From: Mycolicibacterium diernhoferi
GTDB lineage: Bacteria > Actinomycetota > Actinomycetes > Mycobacteriales > Mycobacteriaceae
DNA: 64,000 nt
Assembly: GCF_019456655.1 (NCBI RefSeq)
Contig: NZ_CP080332.1
Location: 1,984,001 to 2,048,000, forward strand
Reading direction: 5' to 3'
In this document: piece after piece, positions 1 through 10,096 of the stretch
Layout of the letters: each line of letters starts with the position of its first letter
Position numbering within the stretch: the first letter of the stretch is position 1
Position numbers and translations under genes: made by a program
Notes under the pieces: generated by a model
Seen by the model: only the letters and a program-made list of their open reading frames with translations
What the model was told of the DNA's origin: nothing
The model's database searches: none

Positions 1-2310
1 AGCCCCTCAACCATTGCCGGCGGCCGCGGCTACTCGGTGGACACCCAAAGAACCGTCGCGGTGCGCCAACTCGCCGACACGTGCGAGCACCGCCTGTTCC
101 TGAGTGCCACCCCGCACAACGGCTACCCGGAGTCGTTCACCGCGCTGATGGAGATGATCGACCCCCGCCGGTTCTCCCGCGGCGCGCTGCTGGACGCCGC
201 TGCGCTCAAGGACGTGACGGTGCGCCGCCTCAAGCGCGATCTCACGGGCAAAGGGTTCAAAGAACGTCAGGTAACGACCCTCAACTTCACGCCCGAGGTC
301 AGCGAACAGGAGATGTTCTCCCTGCTCGACGAGATCGTCACCCGCAGCGCCAAGCAGAACGGCACCAAACCGGGCGGCGACATCGTGACCATGCTGCTCA
401 AGAAGCGGTTCCTGTCCAGCCCGTTCGCCTTCGGGATGACGATTAGCCATTACCGCGACGCGCGAGCCGGGCGCGGGCTGCGCGACGACGAGTACGACGA
501 CATCTTCGGTGAAGGCCAGGCCGACGAGGAAGAAGGCCTGTGGGAGCACGACGAGGCCGAGCGGCTGCGTGAGTCCAAGGCCTCGGACCCACTCAGCGCC
601 GCCGAGCCCGGTCAGCTGGAGAAACTCGCCGATTGGGGATTGAGCTACGAAAGCCGACCCGACTCACGCCTGGAGCGGCTGATCACCTTCCTCGACGCGG
701 TCTGCCGGCCCGACGGCACCCACTGGTCCAACGAGCGGGTGGTGGTGTTCACCGAGTATGCGCACACCCTCGGCTGGCTGCAGCGAGTATTCGCACAACG
801 CGGCTACGCCGACCGTTTGGCCGTCATCGAAGGCGCAACCCCCACCGAGGACCGGGAGTACATCCGGTCCCAGTTCACTGCCGACCCCACCGAGGAACCG
901 GTGCGGGTGCTGCTAGCTACCGACGCCGCCGGCGAAGGCATCGACCTGCAAAACCACTGCCACCGGCTGGTGAACTTCGACATCCCGTTCAACCCGTCCC
1001 GGCTCGAACAACGCATCGGCCGCATCGACCGCTACGGGCAAACCGAAACACCCGAGGTGTTTCACTTCGTTCCCGACGACAAGTCCTCCACCTACGCCGC
1101 CGACGCGAACTTCATGGCACGCATCGCCAAGAAGATCGCTCAGGTCGAGGTGGACCTGGGATCGGCGAACCAGGTGATCGGTGACGAGATCCAAGAACAC
1201 TTCGCCCAACGCGCACCGGCCAAACGCAAAGCCAAGGGGCTTGACGGCAACAAGGTAATCCAGGAAGCCTTGGCCGGCGGCATCGAACTCAATACGCGGC
1301 TCACCGAACTCGAACGCGGCTACGACGCCTCACGCGCCGATCTGCATCTGGAACCGCAGAACCTGCGTCGGGTCGTCGACACGGCACTGCGGATCAATCA
1401 TCAGCTTCCGCTGGAGCCAGTGGGCGATGCCGACACCGACGCCGAGGTCTTCGAAATGCCGCCGCTGAGTCCCGCATGGCAGGACACCCTCAAAGGCTTG
1501 GCTACCCGGCTGAAACCCGATGTGCCGCGACCGATCACGTTCGACCCGACCGCCGCTGAAGGACGTGCCGACCTGGTGTACGTCCACCTCGGACACCCGA
1601 TCGTGCAGAAAGCGCAACGGCTGCTTCGCCGCTCGCTATGGAGTGTGGACTCCACCCTGAACCGAGTCACTGCGGTGGTGATCGACGATGCTGCGGAGTC
1701 GTTTGTGGCTGCCGTGACCCGTATGGTGCTCGTCGGCCGAGGCGGGGTGCGGCTGCACGAGGAGGTGTTCCTGGTCGGTGTGCGACTGAAGGGCAGGCGC
1801 GCGATGGCCGAGGAGAAAGCCGAACAAGCCCTGGACCACGCACTGGATGGTGACCGGCTGACGCTGGCTAGTCGCCGGGTCCGCGACGACTTGTGCGACA
1901 TCTGGAACGCCCCAGATGCACCACTGCGGGCTCGACTGGAGGACTCCATGCACGCCCGCGCCGACCGCCGCCACACCCGCGTGCTGGAGCAACTGGACAA
2001 ACGCCGAAGTTCCGATATTCAGCGGGCCCGCGACATCTTCGCCGCGTTCCGGACGAATCTGCGCGAATCACTGGATCTCTTGCGCAGCAAGGAAGCCGAA
2101 GCCCAAGCCATGCTCTGGGCCGACGACCAGCAGAAGCAATGGCGCCGCGACATCGACTCAATGCAGCGCCGCCTCGATGAACTCGACGACGAGGAGGCCC
2201 GCGAGATCGCCGCGATCACCGGCCGCTACGCCGACGTGAAACCTCACACCACCGCCGCCGCGGTGGTGTTCGCCCTCACCCCTGAAGACGCGAAAGCGGG
2301 GCTGCGCTGA
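1..2310 (+). CDS. drmD: DISARM SNF2-like helicase DrmD (5' end cut by window)
   Basis: C-terminal part of an SF2/SNF2-type helicase; the frame is open to base 1, so the gene starts outside the window and its Walker A region is not visible. Seen here are the motif III-like LFLSATPHNG, VVVFTEYAHTL, and the motif V/VI block ATDAAGEGIDLQ followed by QRIGRIDRYGQ. A charged helical C-terminus follows. The stop overlaps the drmMI start (TGATG). The order SNF2 helicase, adenine methylase, DrmA, DrmB, PLD protein is that of class 1 DISARM, where DrmD defines the class. The identification is strong because all five genes are in order; the helicase role in phage exclusion is family knowledge. Confidence 0.9.
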   Translation, partial: SPSTIAGGRGYSVDTQRTVAVRQLADTCEHRLFLSATPHNGYPESFTALMEMIDPRRFSRGALLDAAALKDVTVRRLKRDLTGKGFKERQVTTLNFTPEVSEQEMFSLLDEIVTRSAKQNGTKPGGDIVTMLLKKRFLSSPFAFGMTISHYRDARAGRGLRDDEYDDIFGEGQADEEEGLWEHDEAERLRESKASDPLSAAEPGQLEKLADWGLSYESRPDSRLERLITFLDAVCRPDGTHWSNERVVVFTEYAHTLGWLQRVFAQRGYADRLAVIEGATPTEDREYIRSQFTADPTEEPVRVLLATDAAGEGIDLQNHCHRLVNFDIPFNPSRLEQRIGRIDRYGQTETPEVFHFVPDDKSSTYAADANFMARIAKKIAQVEVDLGSANQVIGDEIQEHFAQRAPAKRKAKGLDGNKVIQEALAGGIELNTRLTELERGYDASRADLHLEPQNLRRVVDTALRINHQLPLEPVGDADTDAEVFEMPPLSPAWQDTLKGLATRLKPDVPRPITFDPTAAEGRADLVYVHLGHPIVQKAQRLLRRSLWSVDSTLNRVTAVVIDDAAESFVAAVTRMVLVGRGGVRLHEEVFLVGVRLKGRRAMAEEKAEQALDHALDGDRLTLASRRVRDDLCDIWNAPDAPLRARLEDSMHARADRRHTRVLEQLDKRRSSDIQRARDIFAAFRTNLRESLDLLRSKEAEAQAMLWADDQQKQWRRDIDSMQRRLDELDDEEAREIAAITGRYADVKPHTTAAAVVFALTPEDAKAGLR

Positions 2311-5300
2311 TGGCACCCCACACATCCCGACAACGTGCGACACCCAACGTTTCCGAGCTGCACCGCGCGTGGCTCGAACTCGTCGACACCGACGGCCCGT
2401 TCCTGGCAATCGCACCACTCAAGCGGGTCTGGCCCCAGGGCATGCCAGCCCTGGACCACGAACGCAAAGAAGCACTGCTGTACGCCCGCAAGGACTTCGA
2501 AGCCGCATGGGAGGCCGCAGACCGAGCCACCGGCAACGACGGCACGACAGGCGACGCGTACCGCATCGCCCGCGACAAATGGGTCGAAACCGTCCTGCGC
2601 GACGTCGTCGGCTGGGCCGAGTCCCTGTCCTGGGGACCCGTCGCCGGTATCACGGCTCAATCACCCAACCGCGCCGTCACCGTCGGCGCCGAGGCAGCCC
2701 TGCTGGACCCCGACGGCGCCATCGGCGCCCTCGTGTCGGTGATCGACCCTGTCGACTCATTGCGACAGGTCCCCAGTGACCTCTGGGCGGCCACCCCGAT
2801 CGACCGAATGGAAGCGCTCCTGCGCGACAACGACATTCCGATCGGCATCGTCACCGACGGGCGCTGGTGGGCACTGGTGTGCGCACGTGCCGGCGCCATG
2901 ACCGCCTCCGGTGTCGTCGACGCGCTGACCTGGGTCGAGGAAACCCGCACCCGCGACGCTTTCCTGACGCTGATCTCGCGTCAGCACATCATCGGCGGCA
3001 CGGAAGACGAGCGGCTGCCGGTACTGTTCGAGGAATCCGTGGCTGCTGCCGAGGAGATCACCGAGGCCCTCGGGGCGCAGGTGCGTCGCGCAGTGGAATT
3101 GCTCATCCAGTCGTTCTCCGAATCGGCACGCGACGCTCAACAACGTGGCGAATCCGATCCACTGCCCGCCGACACCCACCAAAGCTATGAAGCCGCGGTG
3201 ACAATCATGATGCGGATCGTGTTCCTGCTGTTCGCCGAAGAACGCGGCCTGCTGCCCTCAGGAGAGTTGTTCGAGCAAGGTTACGGAATCTCCCGCGAAC
3301 TGGACCGACTGCAAGCACGCGAGGCCGAGGAAAGCGAAGAGGCCCTCGATGCCACCTCGCTGACGTGGCATCGGCTGCTCGCCACGAGTCAGGCGCTCTA
3401 CGGTGGTGCGTCCTTCGAGAACATGCGGGTGCCCGCCTACGGCGGTTCCCTCTTCGACCCGGAGCGTTTCCCGTTCCTGACCGCGCTCACCGCGCACGGC
3501 ACCTTGGCCATCACCGTGTCGGACCGGGTGATGTTACACGCGTTGCGCTCGGTGCAACAGGCCGTCCTCAAAGGCGGTGAAGCACGGCGAATCTCTTTCC
3601 GCGACATCGATGTCGAACAGATCGGCTATATATACGAGGGTCTGCTGGGTTACACCGCTGTCACAGTCGATGGGATCTACCTCGGTCTGCAAGGTGCCCG
3701 CGGCGAAGAACCAGAGATCTCACTGTCTGAACTGGAACAGCTCGCGGAGGCTAACACCACCCCGAAGAAGCTGGCCGAAGCGATCCGGGCACACATCGAA
3801 CGTGATCAACCCTCGGCCAAAACTCAGTCATCTGCCGCAATCACCAAAGGCATTGGCGCCCAGATCGAGCCGAGTGTGATCAGCGGCCTGGCGCAAGCGG
3901 TCGGCGACGACACAAAGTTGCGTGAGCGTGTGCTGCCGTGGTTGGGAATCATGCGGCAGGACCTCCGAGGCCGACCTTTCGTGGTACTCGACGGCGGGCT
4001 AATGGTCAAGGAAACCCCGTCCCGTAAGAACGCGGGAGCGCACTACACGCCCAAGTCACTCGCCCGAGAAGTCGTCCTGCACGCGCTGCAGCCACTGTGC
4101 TACTCACCCGGTCCCTATCAGACCGCCAATGAATCGGAGTGGAGACTCAAGTCCTCAGATGATTTGCTGAGCCTGAAAGTCGCCGACATCGCCTGCGGCT
4201 CAGGAGCATTCCTCGTCTCAGCCGCTAGCTATCTCGCCGACCGAGTCGTCGAGGCGTGGACTGCCGAGGACCCCGCCAACGCCCACCGCAGCGACCTGCA
4301 CCGGCGAGCCATCCGCGAAGTGGTCGCGAACTGCCTCTACGGCGCCGACATCAACGACATGGCCGTCGAGATGTGCAAGCTCTCGTTATGGCTAGTGTCG
4401 TTGGATCGAGACCTGCCGTTCTCATTCGTCGACGACAAGATCTTCCTCGGTAACTCCTTGCTCGGCATCACCAGCCTGGACCAGCTCCGGAAGTTGCACA
4501 TCGATCCATCACGCGTCCCCGCTGGGGAGATGTTCGACATCTTCGACGTTGATATCGACGCCATCATCGCCAAAGCTGCTGACCTTAGACGCAAACTTGC
4601 TTCCGAGATTGACGAGAACGACCCGGCTCGTAATAGTGCAGCCAAACGCCGCCAGCTTGCTCAATTACGTGAGGTTACAACTAATTTGCGTAGGATCGCG
4701 GACGGCATCGTTGCAGCGGGTCTTCCGCTCGGCGGAAAACCGGGCAAGGCGCTCGACGAGGCCTACGAAAACCTGCGCATCGCAGTCAAAGCCGCACACC
4801 CTGAATCCGGCGTGGCGACCTCAACGATGCTCGACACGATCATCGACGCCGGTCTCAAGCCAACCGTGGCCACCGACTATCGTCGGTGGCAGCCTAACCA
4901 CTGGATCATCGAAGCGGCTGACGTTTTCGTTGAGCATGGTGGTTTTGATGCAATCGTCGGGAACCCGCCGTTTCTCGGAGGATCCCGGATCACGGGTGCG
5001 GTGGGAACGAACGTCCGCGACTGGCTCGTCGATGTACTCGCTGGCGAAACTCGGGGAGCGGCCGACTTAGTTGCGTACTTTTTCTTGCGTGCGCACACGC
5101 TGATCAACCGGCGCGGGACGGTTGGCCTGATCGCGACTAATACTCTGGCTCAGGGTGATTCACGAATAGTTGGTCTCGACCGTATGGTCGCGTCAGGGTT
5201 CTCGATCACGCGCGCGATTCAGTCTCGGCCGTGGCCTGTTGCCACCGCAAACCTCGAGTTTGCGGCGGTGTGGGGAAGCCTCGCTGCTATTGCGGACGAC

Positions 5301-6383
5301 GTGCCACGGATCTGCGACGATGTTCCCGTACCCCGCATCTCAACCCTGTTGGAGCCCGCTGGCCGCGTCGACGGGAAGCCGCAACGGCTGGCTACAAATA
5401 CCGATATCGCGTTCGAAGGCTGCAAACCCATCGGAATGGGTTTCATTGTCGAGCCGGGGCAGGCGGAGCAGTGGGTCGCCGACGACCCAGCCAACACACA
5501 CGTGCTTTTCCCTTACCTAAACGGAGAGGACCTGAACTCGCGACCTGACTGTTCCGCGCGCCGTTGGATAATCGATTTTAATGATCGCCCAGAGGAAGAA
5601 TCAACGAAATTCTCACTGCCGTATTCGCGGATACTGGAAGTGGTCAAGCCCGAGCGGGCGACGAACAACCGAAAAGTTTACCGCGACTATTGGTGGCAGT
5701 TTGGTGAAAGACGACCAGCCATGCGTAAGGCGATTGCAGACCTCGATACGGTTCTTGTGTTGACGCGGGTAAGCGACACGCTGATGCCGATTCGAGTTTC
5801 GAGCGCACAAATATTCAGCGACCGCTTGACGGTGTTTGCGTCCGATTCGCTAACGCTTCTTGGAGTTCTATCGTCGTCCATTCATAGCCTATGGGCCATC
5901 AGGTATGGCACTACCCACGAGACGCGTGTCACCTACAACCCATCAGCAGTGTTCGAGACCTTTCCTCGTCCCGTAACCACCGACCGAGTGACCGCGGCTG
6001 GCGAGTTGCTTGATACCAGACGACGTGAAGTGATGCTTCGCAGGGAGTTTGGTCTGACGCACCTCTATAATCTCGTCAACGATCCGCAGATCACCGATGC
6101 TTCCGACCCGGATATCGCCCGGATGCGGGCCATTCATGTCGAACTTGACGAGGCGGTAATGGACGCGTATGGCTGGTCCGACATCGCGCTCGACCACGGC
6201 TTCCACACTTATCGGCAGATGCAGCGCTGGACGGTGAGCACCGCAGCACGCGTCGAGATTCTCGATCGGTTGTTGGAGTCAAACCATTGCCGAGCAGCCG
6301 AAGAAGCTAAGCAGGCAACGAAACCGAAAAGCAAGGGACGCCGGGGCAAGAACTTGTCGGACGAGCAAGGGACACTGCTGTAA
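2310..6383 (+). CDS. drmMI: DISARM adenine-specific DNA methyltransferase DrmMI
   Basis: Large (1357 aa) Eco57I-like N6-adenine methylase. The SAM-binding motif DIACGSG is at residues 626-632 and the catalytic NPPF motif at 885-888, with a long N-terminal region and a C-terminal target-recognition-like part. In DISARM the methylase marks host DNA as self. It is translationally coupled at both ends: its ATG overlaps the drmD stop and its TAA overlaps the drmA ATG (TAATG). Nucleotides about 4560-4700 and 5560-5900 are visibly less GC-rich than the neighbours, as often seen in transferred restriction genes. No nuclease motif was recognised in it. Confidence 0.92.
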   Translation: MAPHTSRQRATPNVSELHRAWLELVDTDGPFLAIAPLKRVWPQGMPALDHERKEALLYARKDFEAAWEAADRATGNDGTTGDAYRIARDKWVETVLRDVVGWAESLSWGPVAGITAQSPNRAVTVGAEAALLDPDGAIGALVSVIDPVDSLRQVPSDLWAATPIDRMEALLRDNDIPIGIVTDGRWWALVCARAGAMTASGVVDALTWVEETRTRDAFLTLISRQHIIGGTEDERLPVLFEESVAAAEEITEALGAQVRRAVELLIQSFSESARDAQQRGESDPLPADTHQSYEAAVTIMMRIVFLLFAEERGLLPSGELFEQGYGISRELDRLQAREAEESEEALDATSLTWHRLLATSQALYGGASFENMRVPAYGGSLFDPERFPFLTALTAHGTLAITVSDRVMLHALRSVQQAVLKGGEARRISFRDIDVEQIGYIYEGLLGYTAVTVDGIYLGLQGARGEEPEISLSELEQLAEANTTPKKLAEAIRAHIERDQPSAKTQSSAAITKGIGAQIEPSVISGLAQAVGDDTKLRERVLPWLGIMRQDLRGRPFVVLDGGLMVKETPSRKNAGAHYTPKSLAREVVLHALQPLCYSPGPYQTANESEWRLKSSDDLLSLKVADIACGSGAFLVSAASYLADRVVEAWTAEDPANAHRSDLHRRAIREVVANCLYGADINDMAVEMCKLSLWLVSLDRDLPFSFVDDKIFLGNSLLGITSLDQLRKLHIDPSRVPAGEMFDIFDVDIDAIIAKAADLRRKLASEIDENDPARNSAAKRRQLAQLREVTTNLRRIADGIVAAGLPLGGKPGKALDEAYENLRIAVKAAHPESGVATSTMLDTIIDAGLKPTVATDYRRWQPNHWIIEAADVFVEHGGFDAIVGNPPFLGGSRITGAVGTNVRDWLVDVLAGETRGAADLVAYFFLRAHTLINRRGTVGLIATNTLAQGDSRIVGLDRMVASGFSITRAIQSRPWPVATANLEFAAVWGSLAAIADDVPRICDDVPVPRISTLLEPAGRVDGKPQRLATNTDIAFEGCKPIGMGFIVEPGQAEQWVADDPANTHVLFPYLNGEDLNSRPDCSARRWIIDFNDRPEEESTKFSLPYSRILEVVKPERATNNRKVYRDYWWQFGERRPAMRKAIADLDTVLVLTRVSDTLMPIRVSSAQIFSDRLTVFASDSLTLLGVLSSSIHSLWAIRYGTTHETRVTYNPSAVFETFPRPVTTDRVTAAGELLDTRRREVMLRREFGLTHLYNLVNDPQITDASDPDIARMRAIHVELDEAVMDAYGWSDIALDHGFHTYRQMQRWTVSTAARVEILDRLLESNHCRAAEEAKQATKPKSKGRRGKNLSDEQGTLL

Positions 6384-9300
6384 TGACTAGCGCCACTGAG
6401 AAAGCGAAGGAACCGGCGTCGTCCTATGAGCTGACATTCGAGCCGGACGGCTCGTCGTTCACGGTTCGAGAGAACTTGGTCGACATTCTGGAGCGCGAGC
6501 TGCTCGGCCCGATCCATGGCCCTGAAGAGTTGTTGCCCTTTAGCCCACGCTCCCAGTACTTGGTCGGATACATCGCGCCAGTGCGGCTCAGCGGCGCCAC
6601 AGCCGGTAACGGTGACGCCGCCGACGGCACCGAGCGTGGCGAGCTGGCTGAGGCCCGTGCTGATGAGAACGCCGCGGCTGAGGGACGGGGTATTCCTGCG
6701 TTTGCGGCGGATGACGGTGAGGCAGACGCTGCCGACGACGATGCTGAGGACCGGGCGCCCAAGCAGGGGTTGATGATTCCCTCATCGATGGGTCTGCGGT
6801 TTCAAGTACCGCCAGATTTGGAAGCGTTCACGGTGACGGCATCGTGGGGAACGTACGAGTCGGTGCAAACCGACAAGGTCACCAAGGCCGGGCGTCCGAT
6901 CCGTACTTTCCAACGGCTTCCGGTCGAAGAACCCCGCACGATCCGCCTTGCCGATCTCGATGCGGGGCAGACGACGACGATCCCGTTGCGCGACACCATC
7001 TGTCTTCGGGTGGACCGCTACGACGACGCTGCGTATGGCCGGGTGCTCATCGAGATCGCGTTGTGCAACGACCGCGAGACACCGATGCCGATCCCGATCG
7101 GGATGTGGATGTTCCAAACCAAGCTCCACGTCGATGCCGGGGGAGCTGAGGTATTTCTCCCGGTGTGCGACGTCCTCGAGCAAGACTTGCCGGAACACGA
7201 CCCCGAAGTGCAGCGTCTAAATTTGCAGTACCGCAATAGGCTTGAGTACGCGATCGGTCGGACCTGCTCGGTGGACTGGACCGTCAAGAAGGGCTCGCGA
7301 CGCGCCACCGCTGTATGGACCACGTGGCTGCCGGTGGCTGAAACCCCGCAGACACAGGCTCGCGACGTCGAAAACGCACTGCTATCCATGGATGCACTAG
7401 CCACCGCGACAGCAGAACGAGTCCGCTCCGGACTACAGCCCCTGATCGACGGCTACGGGGACTGGCTCGACACGCAAGAAGCCGCGACCATGCAGTTGCC
7501 GCCGCATCTTCGCGATACTGCCGACCTGGCCCTGGTGGAAGCGCGTCGGGCCCACAAGCGACTGCTAGCGGGGCTGGAACACGTCGTGGCCGACGTTGAA
7601 GCGCTGCGCTGCTTTCAGTTCATGAACGCCGTGATGCGCGATCAGCGCATTGCCTCTCAGGTCGCGGCCTTGCGGGCATCGGATCCCGCGTTGTCGATCG
7701 CCGATGCACAAAGCAAGGTCGCCGAAGTGGGTGCGAAAGCCGCATCCTGGCGGCCATTCCAGCTGGCGTTCATCCTCATGCAACTCGGAGCCCTAACTGA
7801 CCCGGCTACGTCTCTGCGCAGTGCCGCGCACCTGGCGCAGGTCGAGTTGTTGTTCTTCCCGACCGGCGGCGGCAAGACCGAGGCCTACCTCGGGCTGGCC
7901 GCCTACACCTTCGCGATCCGGCGCCGCCAAGGTGTCGTCGATTCCACCGACGGCCCGCTGGACGGCCGCGACGGCGTAGCGGTGCTGATGCGCTACACCC
8001 TGCGGCTGCTTACTGCCCAGCAGTTCCAGCGAGCCACCGCACTGGTGTGCGCAGCCGAGCTCGCGCGTCAAGCTAACGAAGCCACCTGGGGCAGTGAACC
8101 GTTCCGGATCGGGCTGTGGGTGGGGACCGACGTGAGCCCGAAACGCTTCGAGGAAGCCGACGAACAGCTGACCAAAGCCAACGAATACGGGTCGCATCGG
8201 CTGACCGTGCTCCAGGTCCAGCGCTGTCCCTGGTGTGGTACCCCAATCTCCGCGGCACAGGTCAAAGCCGACGCCACGGCCCGGCGGGTGTTCGTCTACT
8301 GCGGTGATGACCTTGCCCGCTGTCCGTTCGCCAAAGGCGGGCAGGTCAGTGAGGGTCTGCCGATTCTGACCGTGGACGAGGAGATCTACCGGCTGACACC
8401 GGCATTCGTCATCGCCACCGTCGACAAGTTCGCCCGCCTGGCCCGCGAAAGTGAAGCCGCGGCATTATTCGGCTACGTCGGCCGGCGCTGCGGTCGCCAT
8501 GGCTACGTCCATCCCGACTACGCGGCGTGCAACATCTCCACCGCGCATCCGGCCGCGGCCGGATATCCCGCGGCCACCGTCCACCCGGTGAACCGGCTCC
8601 GGCCCCCTGATCTGATCATCCAGGACGAGCTGCACCTGATCACCGGGGCGCTGGGCACAGCGGTCGGCCTGTTCGAGGTTGCGGTCGAGACCCTCGCGTC
8701 CTGGGAAAAACCCGATGGAAACCCAGTGCGGCCGTTGATCGTTGCGTCCACTGCCACCGTCCGAAACGCACAGGAGCAGGTGCGTGGCCTGTACGGGCGG
8801 CGCCTGGAGATCTTTCCGCCGCAGGTGCTCGACGTCGCCGACACCTATTTCTCCCGTGAAATACCGATCACCAAGGCAACCCCCGGGCGCCGCTACATCG
8901 GGGTGAGTGCGCAGGGTGTGCGCCTGGCCAGCGCCGAGATCCGCGTCTCGGAGGTTCTGCTCTCGGCCGGGCAGCTGCTGTTGGACCGCAGCGGCATCGC
9001 CGCCGACCCCTACCTGACGCTGGTCGGATACTTCAACGCCACCCGCGAGCTGGCGGGCATGACCCGCTATATGGGTGACGATGTGCAGAATCGGATCAAG
9101 CGGCCCCGCAAAGACTCCGGATTCCCACCCCGACACGGGGCCGCGTTCGGTCTGCTGAACACCGGTGAACTCACCGCGCGGATCGCGTCGTCGGAGATCG
9201 GCCGCACCCTCGACAGGTTGGGGTTGGAGTTCGACCCCGACTATGACACCACCGAAGCCTTCCAGGCCCGAATGGCTGCACAGCGCGACGGCAAGAAGGT

Positions 9301-10096
9301 GCCCACCCGCAAGGAGGCGCCGTTCGACGTGGTACTGGCAACCTCGATGCTGCAGGTCGGTGTCGACGTGCAGCGACTTGGGCTTATGCTCGTCGTCGGT
9401 CAGCCCAAGAACACCGCCGAGTACATTCAGGCGTCTTCTCGTGTCGGCCGCGACGCTTCACGCCCCGGTTTGATTGTGACGCTGGGCAATTGGGCGCGTC
9501 CCCGTGATCTGGCGCATTACGAACAGTTCCGTCACTACCATGAGACGTTCTACTCTCAGGTGGAAGCGTTGTCCGTGACCCCGTACTCGCCGACATCGCT
9601 GGATCGAGGATTGGACGGGTTGTTGGTCAGCGTGGCGCGCGTAGTGCAGGCGCCCCTCGATGACGGGCTCTCCCAGGAGCGCAGTGCCTGGCGGATCAAG
9701 GAACACCGGGATGTGGTCGACCGGGTGGCCGAACGACTCAAAGCCCGGATCTCGGCTGGGGCGCAGGATGACGCCAGGGTGAAGTATGCCAGCGACCGGT
9801 TGGTCAATCGCATCGATCGGTGGGTCGATCGTGCCAACCGCGCCAGCGACATGCACAGGACCCTGGTGTACGAGCGCACCGGGGAAGGGGACAAATACCT
9901 GCCGTTGCTGATGAGCCCCGAGAACGCCAAAGCCGGTGTCGGGTCGTCGAATCAGGCGCCGTTCGTCGTCGCGAACTCGATGCGGGAAGTGCAGCCGGAG
10001 ATCAACATCCTCGTCAGCCCGATCCCAGAGCGGCTCTTCGCGCATGTACCCGACGGAGCACCACGGTGGACCCTGCCAGTGGGGGACGAGGACTGA
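6383..10096 (+). CDS. drmA: DISARM helicase DrmA
   Basis: A 1237-residue SF2 helicase, the core DISARM ATPase. Walker A-like TGGGKT is at residues 494-499 (Lys498) and the DExH motif reads DELH at 748-751. The C-terminal helicase lobe carries VGVDVQRLGLM and SSRVGRDASRPG. Cysteine pairs between the two motifs (CPWCG and neighbours) suggest a zinc-binding insert. Residues about 85-120 are an acidic low-complexity stretch. Start and stop are coupled by 1-nt overlaps to drmMI and drmB. DrmA-DrmB complexes translocate on DNA with a 5' overhang in characterised systems; that role is assigned here from family knowledge. Confidence 0.92.
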   Translation: MTSATEKAKEPASSYELTFEPDGSSFTVRENLVDILERELLGPIHGPEELLPFSPRSQYLVGYIAPVRLSGATAGNGDAADGTERGELAEARADENAAAEGRGIPAFAADDGEADAADDDAEDRAPKQGLMIPSSMGLRFQVPPDLEAFTVTASWGTYESVQTDKVTKAGRPIRTFQRLPVEEPRTIRLADLDAGQTTTIPLRDTICLRVDRYDDAAYGRVLIEIALCNDRETPMPIPIGMWMFQTKLHVDAGGAEVFLPVCDVLEQDLPEHDPEVQRLNLQYRNRLEYAIGRTCSVDWTVKKGSRRATAVWTTWLPVAETPQTQARDVENALLSMDALATATAERVRSGLQPLIDGYGDWLDTQEAATMQLPPHLRDTADLALVEARRAHKRLLAGLEHVVADVEALRCFQFMNAVMRDQRIASQVAALRASDPALSIADAQSKVAEVGAKAASWRPFQLAFILMQLGALTDPATSLRSAAHLAQVELLFFPTGGGKTEAYLGLAAYTFAIRRRQGVVDSTDGPLDGRDGVAVLMRYTLRLLTAQQFQRATALVCAAELARQANEATWGSEPFRIGLWVGTDVSPKRFEEADEQLTKANEYGSHRLTVLQVQRCPWCGTPISAAQVKADATARRVFVYCGDDLARCPFAKGGQVSEGLPILTVDEEIYRLTPAFVIATVDKFARLARESEAAALFGYVGRRCGRHGYVHPDYAACNISTAHPAAAGYPAATVHPVNRLRPPDLIIQDELHLITGALGTAVGLFEVAVETLASWEKPDGNPVRPLIVASTATVRNAQEQVRGLYGRRLEIFPPQVLDVADTYFSREIPITKATPGRRYIGVSAQGVRLASAEIRVSEVLLSAGQLLLDRSGIAADPYLTLVGYFNATRELAGMTRYMGDDVQNRIKRPRKDSGFPPRHGAAFGLLNTGELTARIASSEIGRTLDRLGLEFDPDYDTTEAFQARMAAQRDGKKVPTRKEAPFDVVLATSMLQVGVDVQRLGLMLVVGQPKNTAEYIQASSRVGRDASRPGLIVTLGNWARPRDLAHYEQFRHYHETFYSQVEALSVTPYSPTSLDRGLDGLLVSVARVVQAPLDDGLSQERSAWRIKEHRDVVDRVAERLKARISAGAQDDARVKYASDRLVNRIDRWVDRANRASDMHRTLVYERTGEGDKYLPLLMSPENAKAGVGSSNQAPFVVANSMREVQPEINILVSPIPERLFAHVPDGAPRWTLPVGDED